Positions 52,912 through 61,157 of a stretch of DNA of 64,000 nt are shown here, piece by piece; positions within the stretch are counted from its first letter, which is position 1; each line of letters starts with the position of its first letter. Source of the stretch: Terriglobia bacterium (GTDB lineage: Bacteria > Acidobacteriota > Terriglobia > Terriglobales > Acidobacteriaceae). The stretch is from positions 1 through 64,000 of the forward strand of contig JAIQFP010000012.1 of NCBI GenBank assembly GCA_020073165.1, in the 5' to 3' direction. A model generated the notes under the pieces. It did not search any database. It had not been told where the DNA came from and was given only the letters and a program-made list of their open reading frames with translations. Position numbers and translations under genes: made by a program.

Positions 52912-52944
52912 AGCCGGAGCAAGGAAGGCTTGCCCCGGCTTTTT
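52912..52944 (+). terminator. Intrinsic terminator of the ABM-like gene
   Basis: AGCCGGAGCAAG (52912-52923) and CTTGCCCCGGCT (52929-52940) form a stem of 12 positions with one A-C mismatch around loop GAAGG, followed by TTTT. It begins 21 bases after the stop. Confidence 0.88.
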
Positions 52945-53014
52945 GTCTGATCTCGCGGGAGTACCTTTGGCTTTTCTTTTCGCGACCCGGCGAAAGGCAG
53001 GGCCCGCGTGGCAC

Positions 53015-53257
53015 CTAGTGCTCTTTGAGCTTCAGCCTGGATTTGTTTTCTTCAAGGAACTCGCGCAGTCTCTCACTGACCTCCAGCAGCCGCATCCACT
53101 GTTCGTAGTAGAGCGTGACCGGAAATCGGCCCAGGCCGTACACGCTGACTCCGCCCTTTTCGCTGACCCGGAATTCCAAGCTCCCGGTGCGGCGCGGACC
53201 CTGCTTCTCCAGCTCCGCCAGCCGCGCTTTCAGTTCTTCATAGGTTGGTTCGGGCAT
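53015..53257 (-). CDS. Small conserved protein of unknown function
   Basis: A protein of 80 residues (MPEPTYEELKARLAELEKQG...). The N-terminus is a coiled-coil (YEELKARLAELEKQG), and the second part has FRVSEKGGVSVYGLGRFPVTLYYEQWMRLL. The 'SEKGxVSVYGLGRFPVTLYxEQWxRLL' pattern is one I have seen as a widely distributed small hypothetical. Its function is unknown. GGTCTTGC precedes the ATG, so the ribosome site is weak. It converges with the ABM-like gene. Confidence 0.75.
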   Translation of the reverse strand: MPEPTYEELKARLAELEKQGPRRTGSLEFRVSEKGGVSVYGLGRFPVTLYYEQWMRLLEVSERLREFLEENKSRLKLKEH

Positions 53258-53345
53258 AGCAAGACCTCGAATGATGACGTTATGCGTCTATCATAGGGGC
53301 TGGAACAGAGTTCGTCGAGCGCGTAATACAAACCCTCAGCCTGGG

Positions 53346-54284
53346 CTAGGGAATGGTCAGGGTTTCGCCCTCCGAGGCACTGACGCGCTGCTCCCGGCCG
53401 CGCCAGGTGTAGGTAACCTCCAACAGCTTCTTGTGTTCGGGGGCAGGATCGCCTCCCATTGAATCATTGCTCACGCGGACGCTCAGCCGGTCGTTCTGCA
53501 CCATGCCCTGCAGCCGGGTCGTGACATCGCTGGAGTGGCCGCGAACGCCATAGGTGGCGTTCAGGATGCGCAGATCGGAATAGTAGCTGCTATCAGGCCG
53601 AGCGACCCCCAGCGAAGCGACCTGGTCGAAGGGCACCTCGTCGGGAATATTGTGATGGCGCATGATCTCGCGCATGCGGATCTCCATGCCGCGCACGTTG
53701 TCCCCATCGTAAGCGTGGAGATACCCCAGCCAGCGGGTGTAGTAGCTGTCGAAACGCTCCTGCTCCTCTGCTTGCAAGTGCTCTCGCCACTGGCTGACAA
53801 AACCCGCGCCGTAGTTGCCCCAGGTGTAATTCGTCAGGGCGGCATAGGGCACGGTGATGGGAACCTGGTGTTGCCGCATCACCTCCTGCATGCGCTTTTC
53901 CATGCTGAGAGTCTCCTCGCGATTGTTGGCGCGCTTGTAGTCCAGCCAGCGCTCGTAGTAGGAGTCATAGCGAGCCTGGTCATCGAGCGAGAAGCGCCCG
54001 CGGTACTGCCGGTAGTTGCCCTTGTCCCAACTTTCCGAGGAGGCAATGGCATCGTACGGCACCGAGGCCGGAATGTTGTAACGCTCCATGATTTCTTGCA
54101 TCCGCCGTTCCATGCGAATGATGTCATCGCGATCGTTGGTCCGCTTGGACTCCAGCCAGTGCTGGTAGTAGCCGTCGAAACGCACCTGATCGTCAGAGGA
54201 GAGCCGTCCCTGGTATTGCGCGATCTGGGCGAGGGACAGCACCGCGAAGACAAACACGGTCAGCAAAGCTAAGAGTTTCTTCAT
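53346..54284 (-). CDS. Secreted protein with three tandem repeats and a beta-rich C-terminus
   Basis: A protein of 312 residues with a signal peptide (MKKLLALLTVFVFAVLSLA) and GGAGACC before ATG 54284. After it come three tandem units of about 70 residues: QYQGRLSSDDQVRFDGYYQH, QYRGRFSLDDQARYDSYYER and the more diverged WREHLQAEEQERFDSYYTRW. Each continues to 'MExRMxEIMxxxxIPxxVPYxA'. The C-terminal 85 residues (ILNATYGVRGHSSDVTTRLQ, VTYTWRGREQRVSASEGE) resemble the DUF3395-type module. The repeats look like helical hairpins. Function is unknown. Confidence 0.8.
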   Translation of the reverse strand: MKKLLALLTVFVFAVLSLAQIAQYQGRLSSDDQVRFDGYYQHWLESKRTNDRDDIIRMERRMQEIMERYNIPASVPYDAIASSESWDKGNYRQYRGRFSLDDQARYDSYYERWLDYKRANNREETLSMEKRMQEVMRQHQVPITVPYAALTNYTWGNYGAGFVSQWREHLQAEEQERFDSYYTRWLGYLHAYDGDNVRGMEIRMREIMRHHNIPDEVPFDQVASLGVARPDSSYYSDLRILNATYGVRGHSSDVTTRLQGMVQNDRLSVRVSNDSMGGDPAPEHKKLLEVTYTWRGREQRVSASEGETLTIP

Positions 54285-54474
54285 AAGGTCTCCGTTCAGC
54301 CACACGTATGCACAGCTTTGACAAAACCGTCGGGAAACTCGGCGAACAAGTTCCCAATCATGGATCGAGAACAGAATTCTGCCATGTTGGCAGCGCCAGC
54401 ACAATGACGTCAGGGGTGCGTGCGTAACGGGTGACTGACTAGACTGGTCTTCACGAAGGAGCCACCGCGATCGT

Positions 54475-55716
54475 TCACAGCTTGGCACGCAGCAAACTGA
54501 TGACATCGTCGGAAGTAATCACCCCAGTCAGTTTCTGGTTATCGTCCACCACCGGCAAGGTCATCAGGTTGTACTTGTCAAACAACTCAACAACTTCCTT
54601 CTCGCCGGCGCTTTCGTGACAGGAGATCAGAGGCTCCTGGGTGAGTGAAAGTAAGGGAGCCGCGGGCGAGGCTAGTACCAGCTTGGCCAGCGGGACGGCG
54701 CCGACCAGGGTACCGCGCGAATCCACCAGGTAAATGGTACTCACGGTTTCGACTCCGCCTTCGAAGTTACGCAAGGCTTCCACCGCATCGTGCACCGTAG
54801 CGTTGAAGGTAAGCGCGAGGTACTCGGTGTTCATCCGGCCAGCAGCCGTGTTTTCCTTGAACTCGAGGAGTTCGACCATCTCCTTGCGTTCCTGGGGTTC
54901 CATTTCCAGGAGGATTTCCGAGGTGCGCTCCTCGGGCAGATCGGCCAGCAGGTCGGCGGCGGCGTCGGGCTCCATCTCTTCCACGATCTCGGCAGCGCGT
55001 TCCGAATCCAGTGACTCCACGATCGCCTTCTGCACCTTGGGCTGCACTTCCTCCAAGGCTTCGGCGGCGACTTCTTCGTCCAGGGTTTCAAACACGGCTT
55101 CGCGCTCGTCCGGAGCCAGGTCTTCCACGATGTCGGCAATGTCGGCGGGGTGCAGGCGGGCCAGGCGCTCGTGGGAAATCTTGAGTCTCACTCTTCGGGC
55201 AGGATCGGTTTCGATCAGGTCGACGAAATCCCAGGGAATGGTACGCGGGGGAATCTGGCGGAGCAGGGCGCGCAGGGCGACGAATGGCACCACGCCCTTC
55301 AGCAGCCGGCGCACCGCCCCGCGGGCGCCGACGTCGACCGAACCCACCTTCAAAACCGGGTGGTTGCCCACTACTTCCTGGTGCAGGTCAACATCATTGA
55401 CGCGCACCACTTTGCGTCCGTGCACATCAATCACTTGCTGGTCCAGCAGGTCGCGCTCGAGCAGCAGCAAGCCCTCTGATCCGCCATTCGACGGCCATTC
55501 GGCGGAAACCGTCTCGGCGCGAACTCCTCCGTTGAGCGAAACCACCGCACTGAACGGCAGCATGCGGTCGCCCTGCTTGGTGCGGACGATCACCATGGCA
55601 ATGCGCGCCCGATCTTCCTGCGGGGCCAGGGCCAGTTCGCGCACACGTCCACGTTGGCTTCCGGTGCTGTCGAACACCGGAGAGCCCAGCAACTCTGTTA
55701 GCGCCACTGTGGACAT
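54475..55716 (-). CDS. MgtE_N and CBS-domain protein without a transport domain
   Basis: A protein of 413 residues. Two PRC-barrel-like units (LLGSPVFDSTGSQRGRVREL, LLDQQVIDVHGRKVVRVNDV) precede an MgtE_N superhelix (HERLARLHPADIADIVEDLA, DEREAVFETLDEEVAAEALE, DAAADLLADLPEER) and a pair of CBS domains (TVHDAVEALRNFEGGV, VVDDNQKLTGVITSDDVISL). This is the cytosolic half of the MgtE magnesium channel, but the five-helix channel domain is absent. It may be a magnesium-sensing or regulatory stand-alone unit. ATG 55716 fits best; the frame is open further upstream. Confidence 0.85.
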   Translation of the reverse strand: MSTVALTELLGSPVFDSTGSQRGRVRELALAPQEDRARIAMVIVRTKQGDRMLPFSAVVSLNGGVRAETVSAEWPSNGGSEGLLLLERDLLDQQVIDVHGRKVVRVNDVDLHQEVVGNHPVLKVGSVDVGARGAVRRLLKGVVPFVALRALLRQIPPRTIPWDFVDLIETDPARRVRLKISHERLARLHPADIADIVEDLAPDEREAVFETLDEEVAAEALEEVQPKVQKAIVESLDSERAAEIVEEMEPDAAADLLADLPEERTSEILLEMEPQERKEMVELLEFKENTAAGRMNTEYLALTFNATVHDAVEALRNFEGGVETVSTIYLVDSRGTLVGAVPLAKLVLASPAAPLLSLTQEPLISCHESAGEKEVVELFDKYNLMTLPVVDDNQKLTGVITSDDVISLLRAKL

Positions 55717-55974
55717 CACCCAGAGAATACTCAACTGCTCAAGCGGAATCCAGAAGAGTTGACGGTTTCTTGGCCCGTGGGTGTCTAATACCGATGGTGA
55801 CGTGTGGGCGATCCCCAGAGTCCCAAAACGGGCGGGCTTCCGGATGCGCGTTGACATTTGTGTGCCAGAAGGGCGAAACTACCGGATTCGCTAACCGGCC
55901 TGCTTTCCCCTAGCATCAAGGGCGACGGTTGGCGGAGGCTTCAGGCTGCACTTGCATTCGCCAAAATCTTTGCC

Positions 55975-56421
55975 ATGACCGATCACCGGGTCTCCTACAC
56001 TCTGGACTCGACGTTGGAGACCGTCGACAGTGCCGAGCAAACTGCCAGCCGGATCGCGGCCGAGACCGGCTTCGGCGAAGATGAGGTCATGCAGATTGCC
56101 ATGGCGGTGCGGGAAGCTGCGGTCAATGCCGTGCTCCATGGCAACGCCTATGATCCCGGCAAGAAAGTCAGCGTAGATTTTGAAAGGACCGGCCACGACC
56201 TGGTGATTACCATCCGCGACCAGGGCAGAGGTCTGGACTTGAGCAAGATTCCCGACCCCCTGGCGCCGGAGAACCTGCTGAAGACGTCGGGGCGGGGTAT
56301 TTTTCTTATCCGCTCGTTCATGGATGAGGTGCACATCCACCCTTCCCAAACGGGCACCGAAATCAAACTTATCAAGCACGTCCACGGCCAGACCGCGGGC
56401 GGCAAGGAGGCTTCCCAGTGA
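55975..56421 (+). CDS. Anti-sigma-type serine kinase (RsbW/SpoIIAB-like ATPase)
   Basis: A protein of 148 residues of the GHKL ATPase type. The N box is VREAAVNAVLHGNAYDPG, the G1 box is RDQGRGLDLSKIP and the G2 box TSGRGIFLIRSFMDEV. These kinases bind a sigma factor and phosphorylate the STAS partner. Its stop overlaps the GTG start of the STAS gene. This indicates a partner-switching unit; the target sigma factor is not in the window. Confidence 0.92.
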   Translation: MTDHRVSYTLDSTLETVDSAEQTASRIAAETGFGEDEVMQIAMAVREAAVNAVLHGNAYDPGKKVSVDFERTGHDLVITIRDQGRGLDLSKIPDPLAPENLLKTSGRGIFLIRSFMDEVHIHPSQTGTEIKLIKHVHGQTAGGKEASQ

Positions 56422-56762
56422 GCATGAAGTGCAGCAACCGTCAGGTCGATGGCATCACGATTGTGGACTGCAGCGGCCGTATCACGCTGGGTGAGGGCAG
56501 CGTCATCCTGCGCGATACCATACGCGAACTGCTTTCCAAGGGGCAGAAGAAGATCCTGCTCAACCTCGCCGATGTGAACTACATCGACAGCTCGGGCATT
56601 GGCGAGCTCGTCAGCGCCTTTACCACTGTGCGCAACCAGGGCGGCGAACTCAAGCTGCTCAACCTCACCAAGAAGGTGCACGACCTGCTGCAGATCACCA
56701 AGCTGTACACCGTCTTCGACGTGAAGGACGAGGAGGCGGCGGCGGTCAAGGCGTTCGGTTAG
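56418..56762 (+). CDS. STAS-domain anti-anti-sigma factor
   Basis: A protein of 114 residues starting at GTG 56418, with GGAGG seven bases upstream and overlapping the preceding TGA by four bases. The STAS pattern is clear (ITIVDCSGRITLGEGSVILR, NLADVNYIDSSGIGELVSAF), with the conserved phosphorylatable Ser58 in DSSGIG. In its unphosphorylated form it should bind and inactivate the RsbW-like kinase. Confidence 0.93.
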   Translation: MSMKCSNRQVDGITIVDCSGRITLGEGSVILRDTIRELLSKGQKKILLNLADVNYIDSSGIGELVSAFTTVRNQGGELKLLNLTKKVHDLLQITKLYTVFDVKDEEAAAVKAFG

Positions 56763-56940
56763 AAGAGCCAGTCTTACGGACCTGTGGGCGTCATCCGAAG
56801 GCCATCCAGGCCGCAGGGTCTGACGCCCACCGCCCTGTGCCTTGCCCCGCCGTCGGCGTCCCCCCGGCTATCACAACTCCCTGCCTCGCCCGTCACATTC
56901 TCCCGGCTCGTGATGCATACAATTGAAGCGAGGTTCGCGT

Positions 56941-57465
56941 ATGCGCATTTCTCGTCTCGAAAGCTCGCAGGTAGACTCCGCGACGGCAGAAATTTTCGAC
57001 AAGTTCCAGAAAGAGCGCGGCAATGTGCCCAACATGTTCCGCACTGTGGCGCATCGCCCGGAATACTTGCGGACCATGATTGCCCACTTTCGTACCGTGA
57101 TGAATACCGGCACCATCTCCACCAAGCTCAAAGAACTGTTGGTGGTACGGGTGTCGCAGATCAACCGCTGCCAGTATTGACTGGCCTCGCATACCGTCTT
57201 GGCAAGACGGCAAGGCTGGAGCGAGGAGCAGATCAGGGATCTGGAGAACTACGAGAAGCGCGCTGACTTCAGCGCAGCGGAAAGAGCGGCGTTGCGCCTG
57301 ACTGAGCGCATGACCTGGGATGCCCACACCGTGGATGATGAACTGTGGGCAGAATTGCGCCAATACTACGACGAAGGCCAGATCGTGGAACTGGCGTCGG
57401 CGATCGGTTTGTTCAACTACTTCAACCGCTTCAACGACGCGCTGAGAATGGAGCCGGCGAAGTAA
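56941..57465 (+). CDS. AhpD-like protein with in-frame UGA, predicted selenoprotein (CxxU)
   Basis: Read through its TGA at 57178-57180, the gene encodes 174 residues starting at ATG 56941 (MRISRLESSQVDSATAEIFD). The TGA is codon 80 and lies in Cys77-Gln-Tyr-TGA-Leu-Ala-Ser-His84 (INRCQY, then LASHTV). AhpD and peroxidase-related proteins have C-x2-C-x3-H here, so the TGA takes the place of the second redox cysteine. Protein similarity continues on both sides in the same frame (LARRQGWSEEQI, FSAAERAALRLTERM, LASAIGLFNYFNRFNDALRM), and a SECIS-like stem-loop starts at once after the TGA. Selenocysteine is therefore more likely than a nonsense mutation. Such proteins reduce peroxides or act as thiol oxidoreductases. 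It follows the STAS gene by 178 bases. Confidence 0.8.
57178..57219 (+). promoter_or_regulatory. Bacterial-type SECIS element with its UGA
   Basis: After UGA (57178-57180) the lower stem CUGGCCU (57181-57187) pairs with AGGCUGG (57213-57219), including two G-U pairs. Internal loops are CGCAUA and CA. The upper stem CCGUCUU (57194-57200) pairs perfectly with AAGACGG (57204-57210). The apical loop is GGC. The distance from UGA to the apical loop is 20 bases. A G at the start of a small apical loop and a spacing of roughly 16-37 bases are the features I recall for bacterial SECIS elements, which recruit SelB. Confidence 0.75.
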
Positions 57466-57561
57466 GTCGTCTGGTGTGCGCTGAACTGGTGTGGGGACGA
57501 GTCCACGACCCGTCCGGGCCGAGCGCAGCCTGGCGAGGTTTTGTCCGTAGGAGACCGTGCA

Positions 57562-58077
57562 GTGGCGTTCGTAAAGACTCTTCTGCTGATCGTGCCAGTA
57601 CTGCTGATATCCTCGCTCAGCGCCGCCGACTGCATTCCCTTTGCCGAAGCCGCCAAGCATGTCGGCGCAACTCGGTGCGTCAGTGGCAAGGTTCTCCACG
57701 TCAAACAAGGCAACCGCGGTGTGACTTTCCTGAACTTCTGCGAAGACTATCGCCTCTGCACCTTTAGCGTCGTCGTCTTCCCCAGCGACCTGAAAAGTGT
57801 GGGTGACGTGCGCCAACTGCAAGGCAAGGACATCGAAATTCACGGTCCCATCAGGCTCTACGACGGCCGCGCTGAGATCATCCTGCGTGACTACAAACAA
57901 CTGAGCGGCGAGGCCGCGCGGATTCCACCCTTACCGAAGGGTTACGACGTGGAGAAAAAAGGGCGCTACAGCGCCGGCAAGTTCAGCTATCCGAACAAGC
58001 GCAAAACCGCCAAGCAACGGCAGACTGCGCCGGTGCAGACCGAAGAGCAGGAGGATGCGTCGGTCTTGCCGGAGTAG
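57562..58077 (+). CDS. Secreted OB-fold protein of unknown function
   Basis: A protein of 171 residues starting at GTG 57562, with TAGGAG about eight bases upstream. It has a signal peptide (VAFVKTLLLIVPVLLISSLS, cleavage near SAA-D). The next 100 residues (AKHVGATRCVSGKVLHVKQG, VTFLNFCEDYRLCTFSVVVF, LQGKDIEIHGPIRLYDGRAEI) have the five-strand order of an OB fold. Cysteines at CEDYRLC could pair. The basic, Gln-rich C-terminus (KRKTAKQRQTAPVQ) suggests nucleic-acid or anionic-polymer contact. It follows the AhpD-like gene by 96 bases. Confidence 0.75.
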   Translation: MAFVKTLLLIVPVLLISSLSAADCIPFAEAAKHVGATRCVSGKVLHVKQGNRGVTFLNFCEDYRLCTFSVVVFPSDLKSVGDVRQLQGKDIEIHGPIRLYDGRAEIILRDYKQLSGEAARIPPLPKGYDVEKKGRYSAGKFSYPNKRKTAKQRQTAPVQTEEQEDASVLPE

Positions 58078-58123
58078 CCTCTGCTGGATCGTGGCCCGGC
58101 GGGGCGCCGGCGCTATCGCAGGT

Positions 58124-59299
58124 CTACACCAGTCCCTTCTTCAACTCCTCCAGCGGATACTTGGTGCCCCGCCAGACTACCCCGCCATGCCACAAGGTAA
58201 GAAGCATGGAACGCAGCATGGTGTACATGAACAGTGCCGTGCTGATGGGATGGAGAAAGAAGTAGTATGCGGGGACGGCAGATTTCCACGACATGCCGAG
58301 GTAGATGAGGAACATCGAGAGCAAGGCCACGGCGTATGGCAGCCGCGCCCAGCCGTGCGCCAGCCAGACTCCCAGGAACGGCATCAGGTTCAGAAATGCC
58401 AGGGCGGCGCAGGAGAGCAACGCCCGCGGCCACTGGAACGACATGATGGCGAAGAAATTCTTGGTCAGGTTGCGTACCACGCCCAGGGCGCCTTTGGCCC
58501 AGCGGATAGAGATCAAGTCTTCCCCAAACACGTTGCGCTGGGCGTAACCTGCGTTCTTCACCACTTTGCCCAGCTTCATGTCGTCGAGCACTTCCATTCG
58601 CAGTGCGTGGTAGGTGCCAATCGCCTCATATACGCGGCGGCGCACCAGGTTGAACGCGCCCACACCCATGTGATCTTTCGTATCGGGTTCGGCGACCTTC
58701 CAGGGACGGTGGCCGAACACAAACAGGGTCTGGAAGAAAGCAATCATCATCTTCTCGCCGGGACGCTTCATGATCATGCGGGGAAACAACACTACGTGGT
58801 CGGCAGGCTCGGATTCGGCGTAGGCCATGGCTCTGCGCAGGGCGTCGGGCTTGAACAGCACGTCAGCATCGGTGAACAGCAGCCAGTCACCTGCGGCCTC
58901 TTTGCCCGCCGTCCACATGGCATGGGTCTTGCCCAGCCAGCCCGTGGGTAGGCTGTCGATGTGTATTACTTTCAAGCAGCCGTGGGCTTGGGGACTGGCG
59001 GCAATGCGGTCCATGATCTCGCCGGTGCGGTCCGCGGAGCGGTCGTCCACCGCGATGACTTCATAGTTGTCATAGTCGAGGGCGAGCAAGCTGCTGAGGG
59101 CTTGCTCGATTTCCTCTTGTTCGTTGCGGGCAGGGACGATGATGCTGACCCGCGGATTGCCTCGCGGGGTGACCGGGTTGCGATCCCACTCGGGACGGGA
59201 GACGTCGGGAATCCTGGGCATACCGAGCGCGGCACTGACCAACCGCGACGCCCAGGCCAGGCCCAGGATGCCGCCGACAATCCAGTGGAAGTAATTCAT
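58124..59299 (-). CDS. Membrane family-2 glycosyltransferase
   Basis: A protein of 391 residues. An N-terminal helix (NYFHWIVGGILGLAWASRL) precedes a GT-A domain with the motifs VSIIVPARNEQEEIE, DDRSADRTGEI, FTDADVLFKPDAL, the acceptor-site group LDDMKLG and RW in DLISIRWAKG. Three to four C-terminal membrane helices follow (LLSCAALAFLNLMPFLGVW, LPYAVALLSMFLIYLGM, YYFFLHPISTALFMYTML). It resembles HpnB/CrtQ-like GT2 enzymes; the acceptor is unknown. Its start overlaps the MFS stop by four bases, so the two are translationally coupled. Confidence 0.9.
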   Translation of the reverse strand: MNYFHWIVGGILGLAWASRLVSAALGMPRIPDVSRPEWDRNPVTPRGNPRVSIIVPARNEQEEIEQALSSLLALDYDNYEVIAVDDRSADRTGEIMDRIAASPQAHGCLKVIHIDSLPTGWLGKTHAMWTAGKEAAGDWLLFTDADVLFKPDALRRAMAYAESEPADHVVLFPRMIMKRPGEKMMIAFFQTLFVFGHRPWKVAEPDTKDHMGVGAFNLVRRRVYEAIGTYHALRMEVLDDMKLGKVVKNAGYAQRNVFGEDLISIRWAKGALGVVRNLTKNFFAIMSFQWPRALLSCAALAFLNLMPFLGVWLAHGWARLPYAVALLSMFLIYLGMSWKSAVPAYYFFLHPISTALFMYTMLRSMLLTLWHGGVVWRGTKYPLEELKKGLV

Positions 59300-60555
59300 C
59301 CTGCCCCGGCTCCCGAGCTGGGGTTGTTGTTTACGCGTACTGGGGGAGCAAATCGCATGCCGTAAAACAGTATGGCAGATGAGACCGCCATGGCGATCAC
59401 CGGCAAAATGAAAGCCGCCTGCAGAGAGCGCCGGTCGGCAACGTATCCCATGAGCGTTGGGGATGGCACATCGCCGAGCAGATGGAAGATGAAGATGTTG
59501 ACCGCAATGGCGGTGGCGCGAATATGGGCGCCCACAGAGTTGACCAGAGCGGTATTGAGTGGCGATGTGTTCAGCAGCAGCAGAAATGCTGCGACTGCGA
59601 TGGCGGGCAACATGGCTCGTCCCTTCATGAATAAAGCCATGATCATCACCGGCACACCCAGCCCCATGCTGACCGCGGAGACAAAATAGTAAGAGCTCTT
59701 CATGCGGGGCAGTAGGCGATCGCCCAGCCACCCACCGATCAACGATGCCAGAATGCCGTCGATGACCACGATGGTTCCGAAGAGCTCATTCGCCGTTTGC
59801 AGGCTATATCCGCGTGCCCGCGAAAGAAACGTCGGCATCCATACCTGTACTCCCCCCAGAGAAAACGTGCCCGCAGCCATGCCCAGCGTGACCGTCCAGA
59901 AGGCCGGGTTGCTCGCCAGGCCGAGAATCGTACCCCGCTCCGGGGTTTCCTTCAGCGAGTCGAACCGGCCCCGCTCCGGCTCCGGGAGAAACAATATCGC
60001 AAGCGCCAGCAGGAAGCCGGGGAAGGCGGCGATGTAAAAAGGAAAACGCCAGCCCATCGAGGGGCCGAGCTTGCCACCCAACAGGTAGCCCGCTGCCGTG
60101 CCCACCGGAATCGCCAGGTAGAACACGCCGAAGATGCGGCCCCGCTCTCTTTCGGGAAACAAGTCGGCTACGAACGTGGGTGCAATGGTCACAAAGGTGG
60201 CTTCGCCAATTCCCACCAGGGTGTGCCGGACCAGCAATTCCCAATAGGTGTGCGTGAACGCGGTCAGCAGCGTAAGTCCACTCCAGAAGATTGCCCCCAG
60301 CACGATGATGCGCTTGCGGGAGTAGCGGTCGGCCAGTGGACCGGTGAACGGCGCTGCCACCATGTAGAAACCCAGAAACGCGCTGGTGAGATAGCCCAGC
60401 TGCGTGTTGGTGAGACGGAACTCGTTCTGCACCAGCGGCTGCACAGCAAACAGCACCGAGCGGTCAATGTAGTTGAGGAGGTTCAGCGCGGTGAGCAGAG
60501 CGAGCGCGGTCCGGGGATAGAGCTTGGTTGGAGGCACCGGGTGGGAATATAACAC
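59296..60555 (-). CDS. MFS transporter (spinster-like)
   Basis: A protein of 419 residues starting at GTG 60555, with about twelve membrane segments. The order LNLLNYIDRSVLFAVQPLVQ, LGYLTSAFLGFYMVAAPFTG, DRYSRKRIIVLGAIFWSG, GIGEATFVTIAPTFVADLFP, and AGTFSLGGVQVWMPTFLSRA in the second half is that of the spinster-like branch of the MFS. Members export sphingolipid-like or other amphipathic molecules; here the cargo may be linked to the glycosyltransferase, whose start overlaps its stop. No regulator is adjacent. Confidence 0.9.
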   Translation of the reverse strand: MLYSHPVPPTKLYPRTALALLTALNLLNYIDRSVLFAVQPLVQNEFRLTNTQLGYLTSAFLGFYMVAAPFTGPLADRYSRKRIIVLGAIFWSGLTLLTAFTHTYWELLVRHTLVGIGEATFVTIAPTFVADLFPERERGRIFGVFYLAIPVGTAAGYLLGGKLGPSMGWRFPFYIAAFPGFLLALAILFLPEPERGRFDSLKETPERGTILGLASNPAFWTVTLGMAAGTFSLGGVQVWMPTFLSRARGYSLQTANELFGTIVVIDGILASLIGGWLGDRLLPRMKSSYYFVSAVSMGLGVPVMIMALFMKGRAMLPAIAVAAFLLLLNTSPLNTALVNSVGAHIRATAIAVNIFIFHLLGDVPSPTLMGYVADRRSLQAAFILPVIAMAVSSAILFYGMRFAPPVRVNNNPSSGAGAG

Positions 60556-60565
60556 CAGTTGCTGC

Positions 60566-60603
60566 TTGTCAGTTCTTGGTTGTCAGTTCTCGGTTCCCAG
60601 TTG
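60566..60603. repeat. Word-permuted repeat at the end of queF
   Basis: TTGTCAGTTC, TTGGTTGTCAGTTCTCGG, TTCCCAGTTG: a run of short near-copies of GTCAGTTCT. It encodes the last seven residues of the QueF protein (AQLGTEN) and extends beyond the stop. It resembles the word-permuted repeats at 8926, 40190 and 63521. Confidence 0.6.
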
Positions 60604-61020
60604 TGCTCTGCCGCCGCCCTTGGTTGTTTGCGGGCGCGGCCATTTTGCCACCACCACCGTCGCAATCCCTCCCCGAGGCCGGAACTCGCCCTTAACCTCG
60701 GCCCAAACGGGTTTCGCGCAGCGCACCACGTCTTCCAGTACCCGGTTGACAATGTTTTCCTGGAAGATTCCCAGGTTGCGGTAGGCCTGCAAGTACTCCT
60801 TGAGTGATTTCAGTTCCAGGCAATGCTGGTCGGGCATGTAGCGGATGGTCAGCGTCCCAAAATCAGGCAGCCCGGTCTTGGGGCAGACGGAAGTGAACTC
60901 CGGGTCGTCCACCACGATTTCGTATCCTGGAAACTGGTTGGGCCAGGTCTCAATGTCGGGGAACTTGGCGTCCAGTCCGGCGCGGGCATGCTCCGGAGTG
61001 TAGCGCGGCGGCTTGGGCAT
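60583..61020 (-). CDS. queF: NADPH-dependent 7-cyano-7-deazaguanine reductase
   Basis: A type I QueF of 145 residues that reduces preQ0 to preQ1 in queuosine synthesis. The catalytic Cys46 is in EFTSVCPKTGLPDFGTL, with the conserved aspartate at position 53 (LPDF), and the substrate signature LELKSLKEYLQAYRN and FQENIVNRVLEDVV follow. The final residues (AQLGTEN) are encoded by a repeat, so the C-terminal tail is longer than normal. No other queuosine gene lies in the window. ATG 61020 is preferred over 61056. Confidence 0.95.
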   Translation of the reverse strand: MPKPPRYTPEHARAGLDAKFPDIETWPNQFPGYEIVVDDPEFTSVCPKTGLPDFGTLTIRYMPDQHCLELKSLKEYLQAYRNLGIFQENIVNRVLEDVVRCAKPVWAEVKGEFRPRGGIATVVVAKWPRPQTTKGGGRAQLGTEN

Positions 61021-61157
61021 GGCCCATTGTATCCACTGCACGGCCGGAACATCCAAATTGTGAAGGATTTACGTTTTTCTGCCGGCACCTTGCATCTAAT
61101 CGTTCAGGTGCCCCCTGCAGAGCCCGCAGGTGGTACATTATTTTGTTTAGCTAAGAC

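Noticed and set aside
57178-57180. TGA as a nonsense mutation splitting an AhpD-like gene into two pseudogene parts
   Set aside because: It is the exact second-cysteine codon, both sides remain well conserved in one frame, and a SECIS-like stem-loop follows directly. A random mutation would not explain all three.
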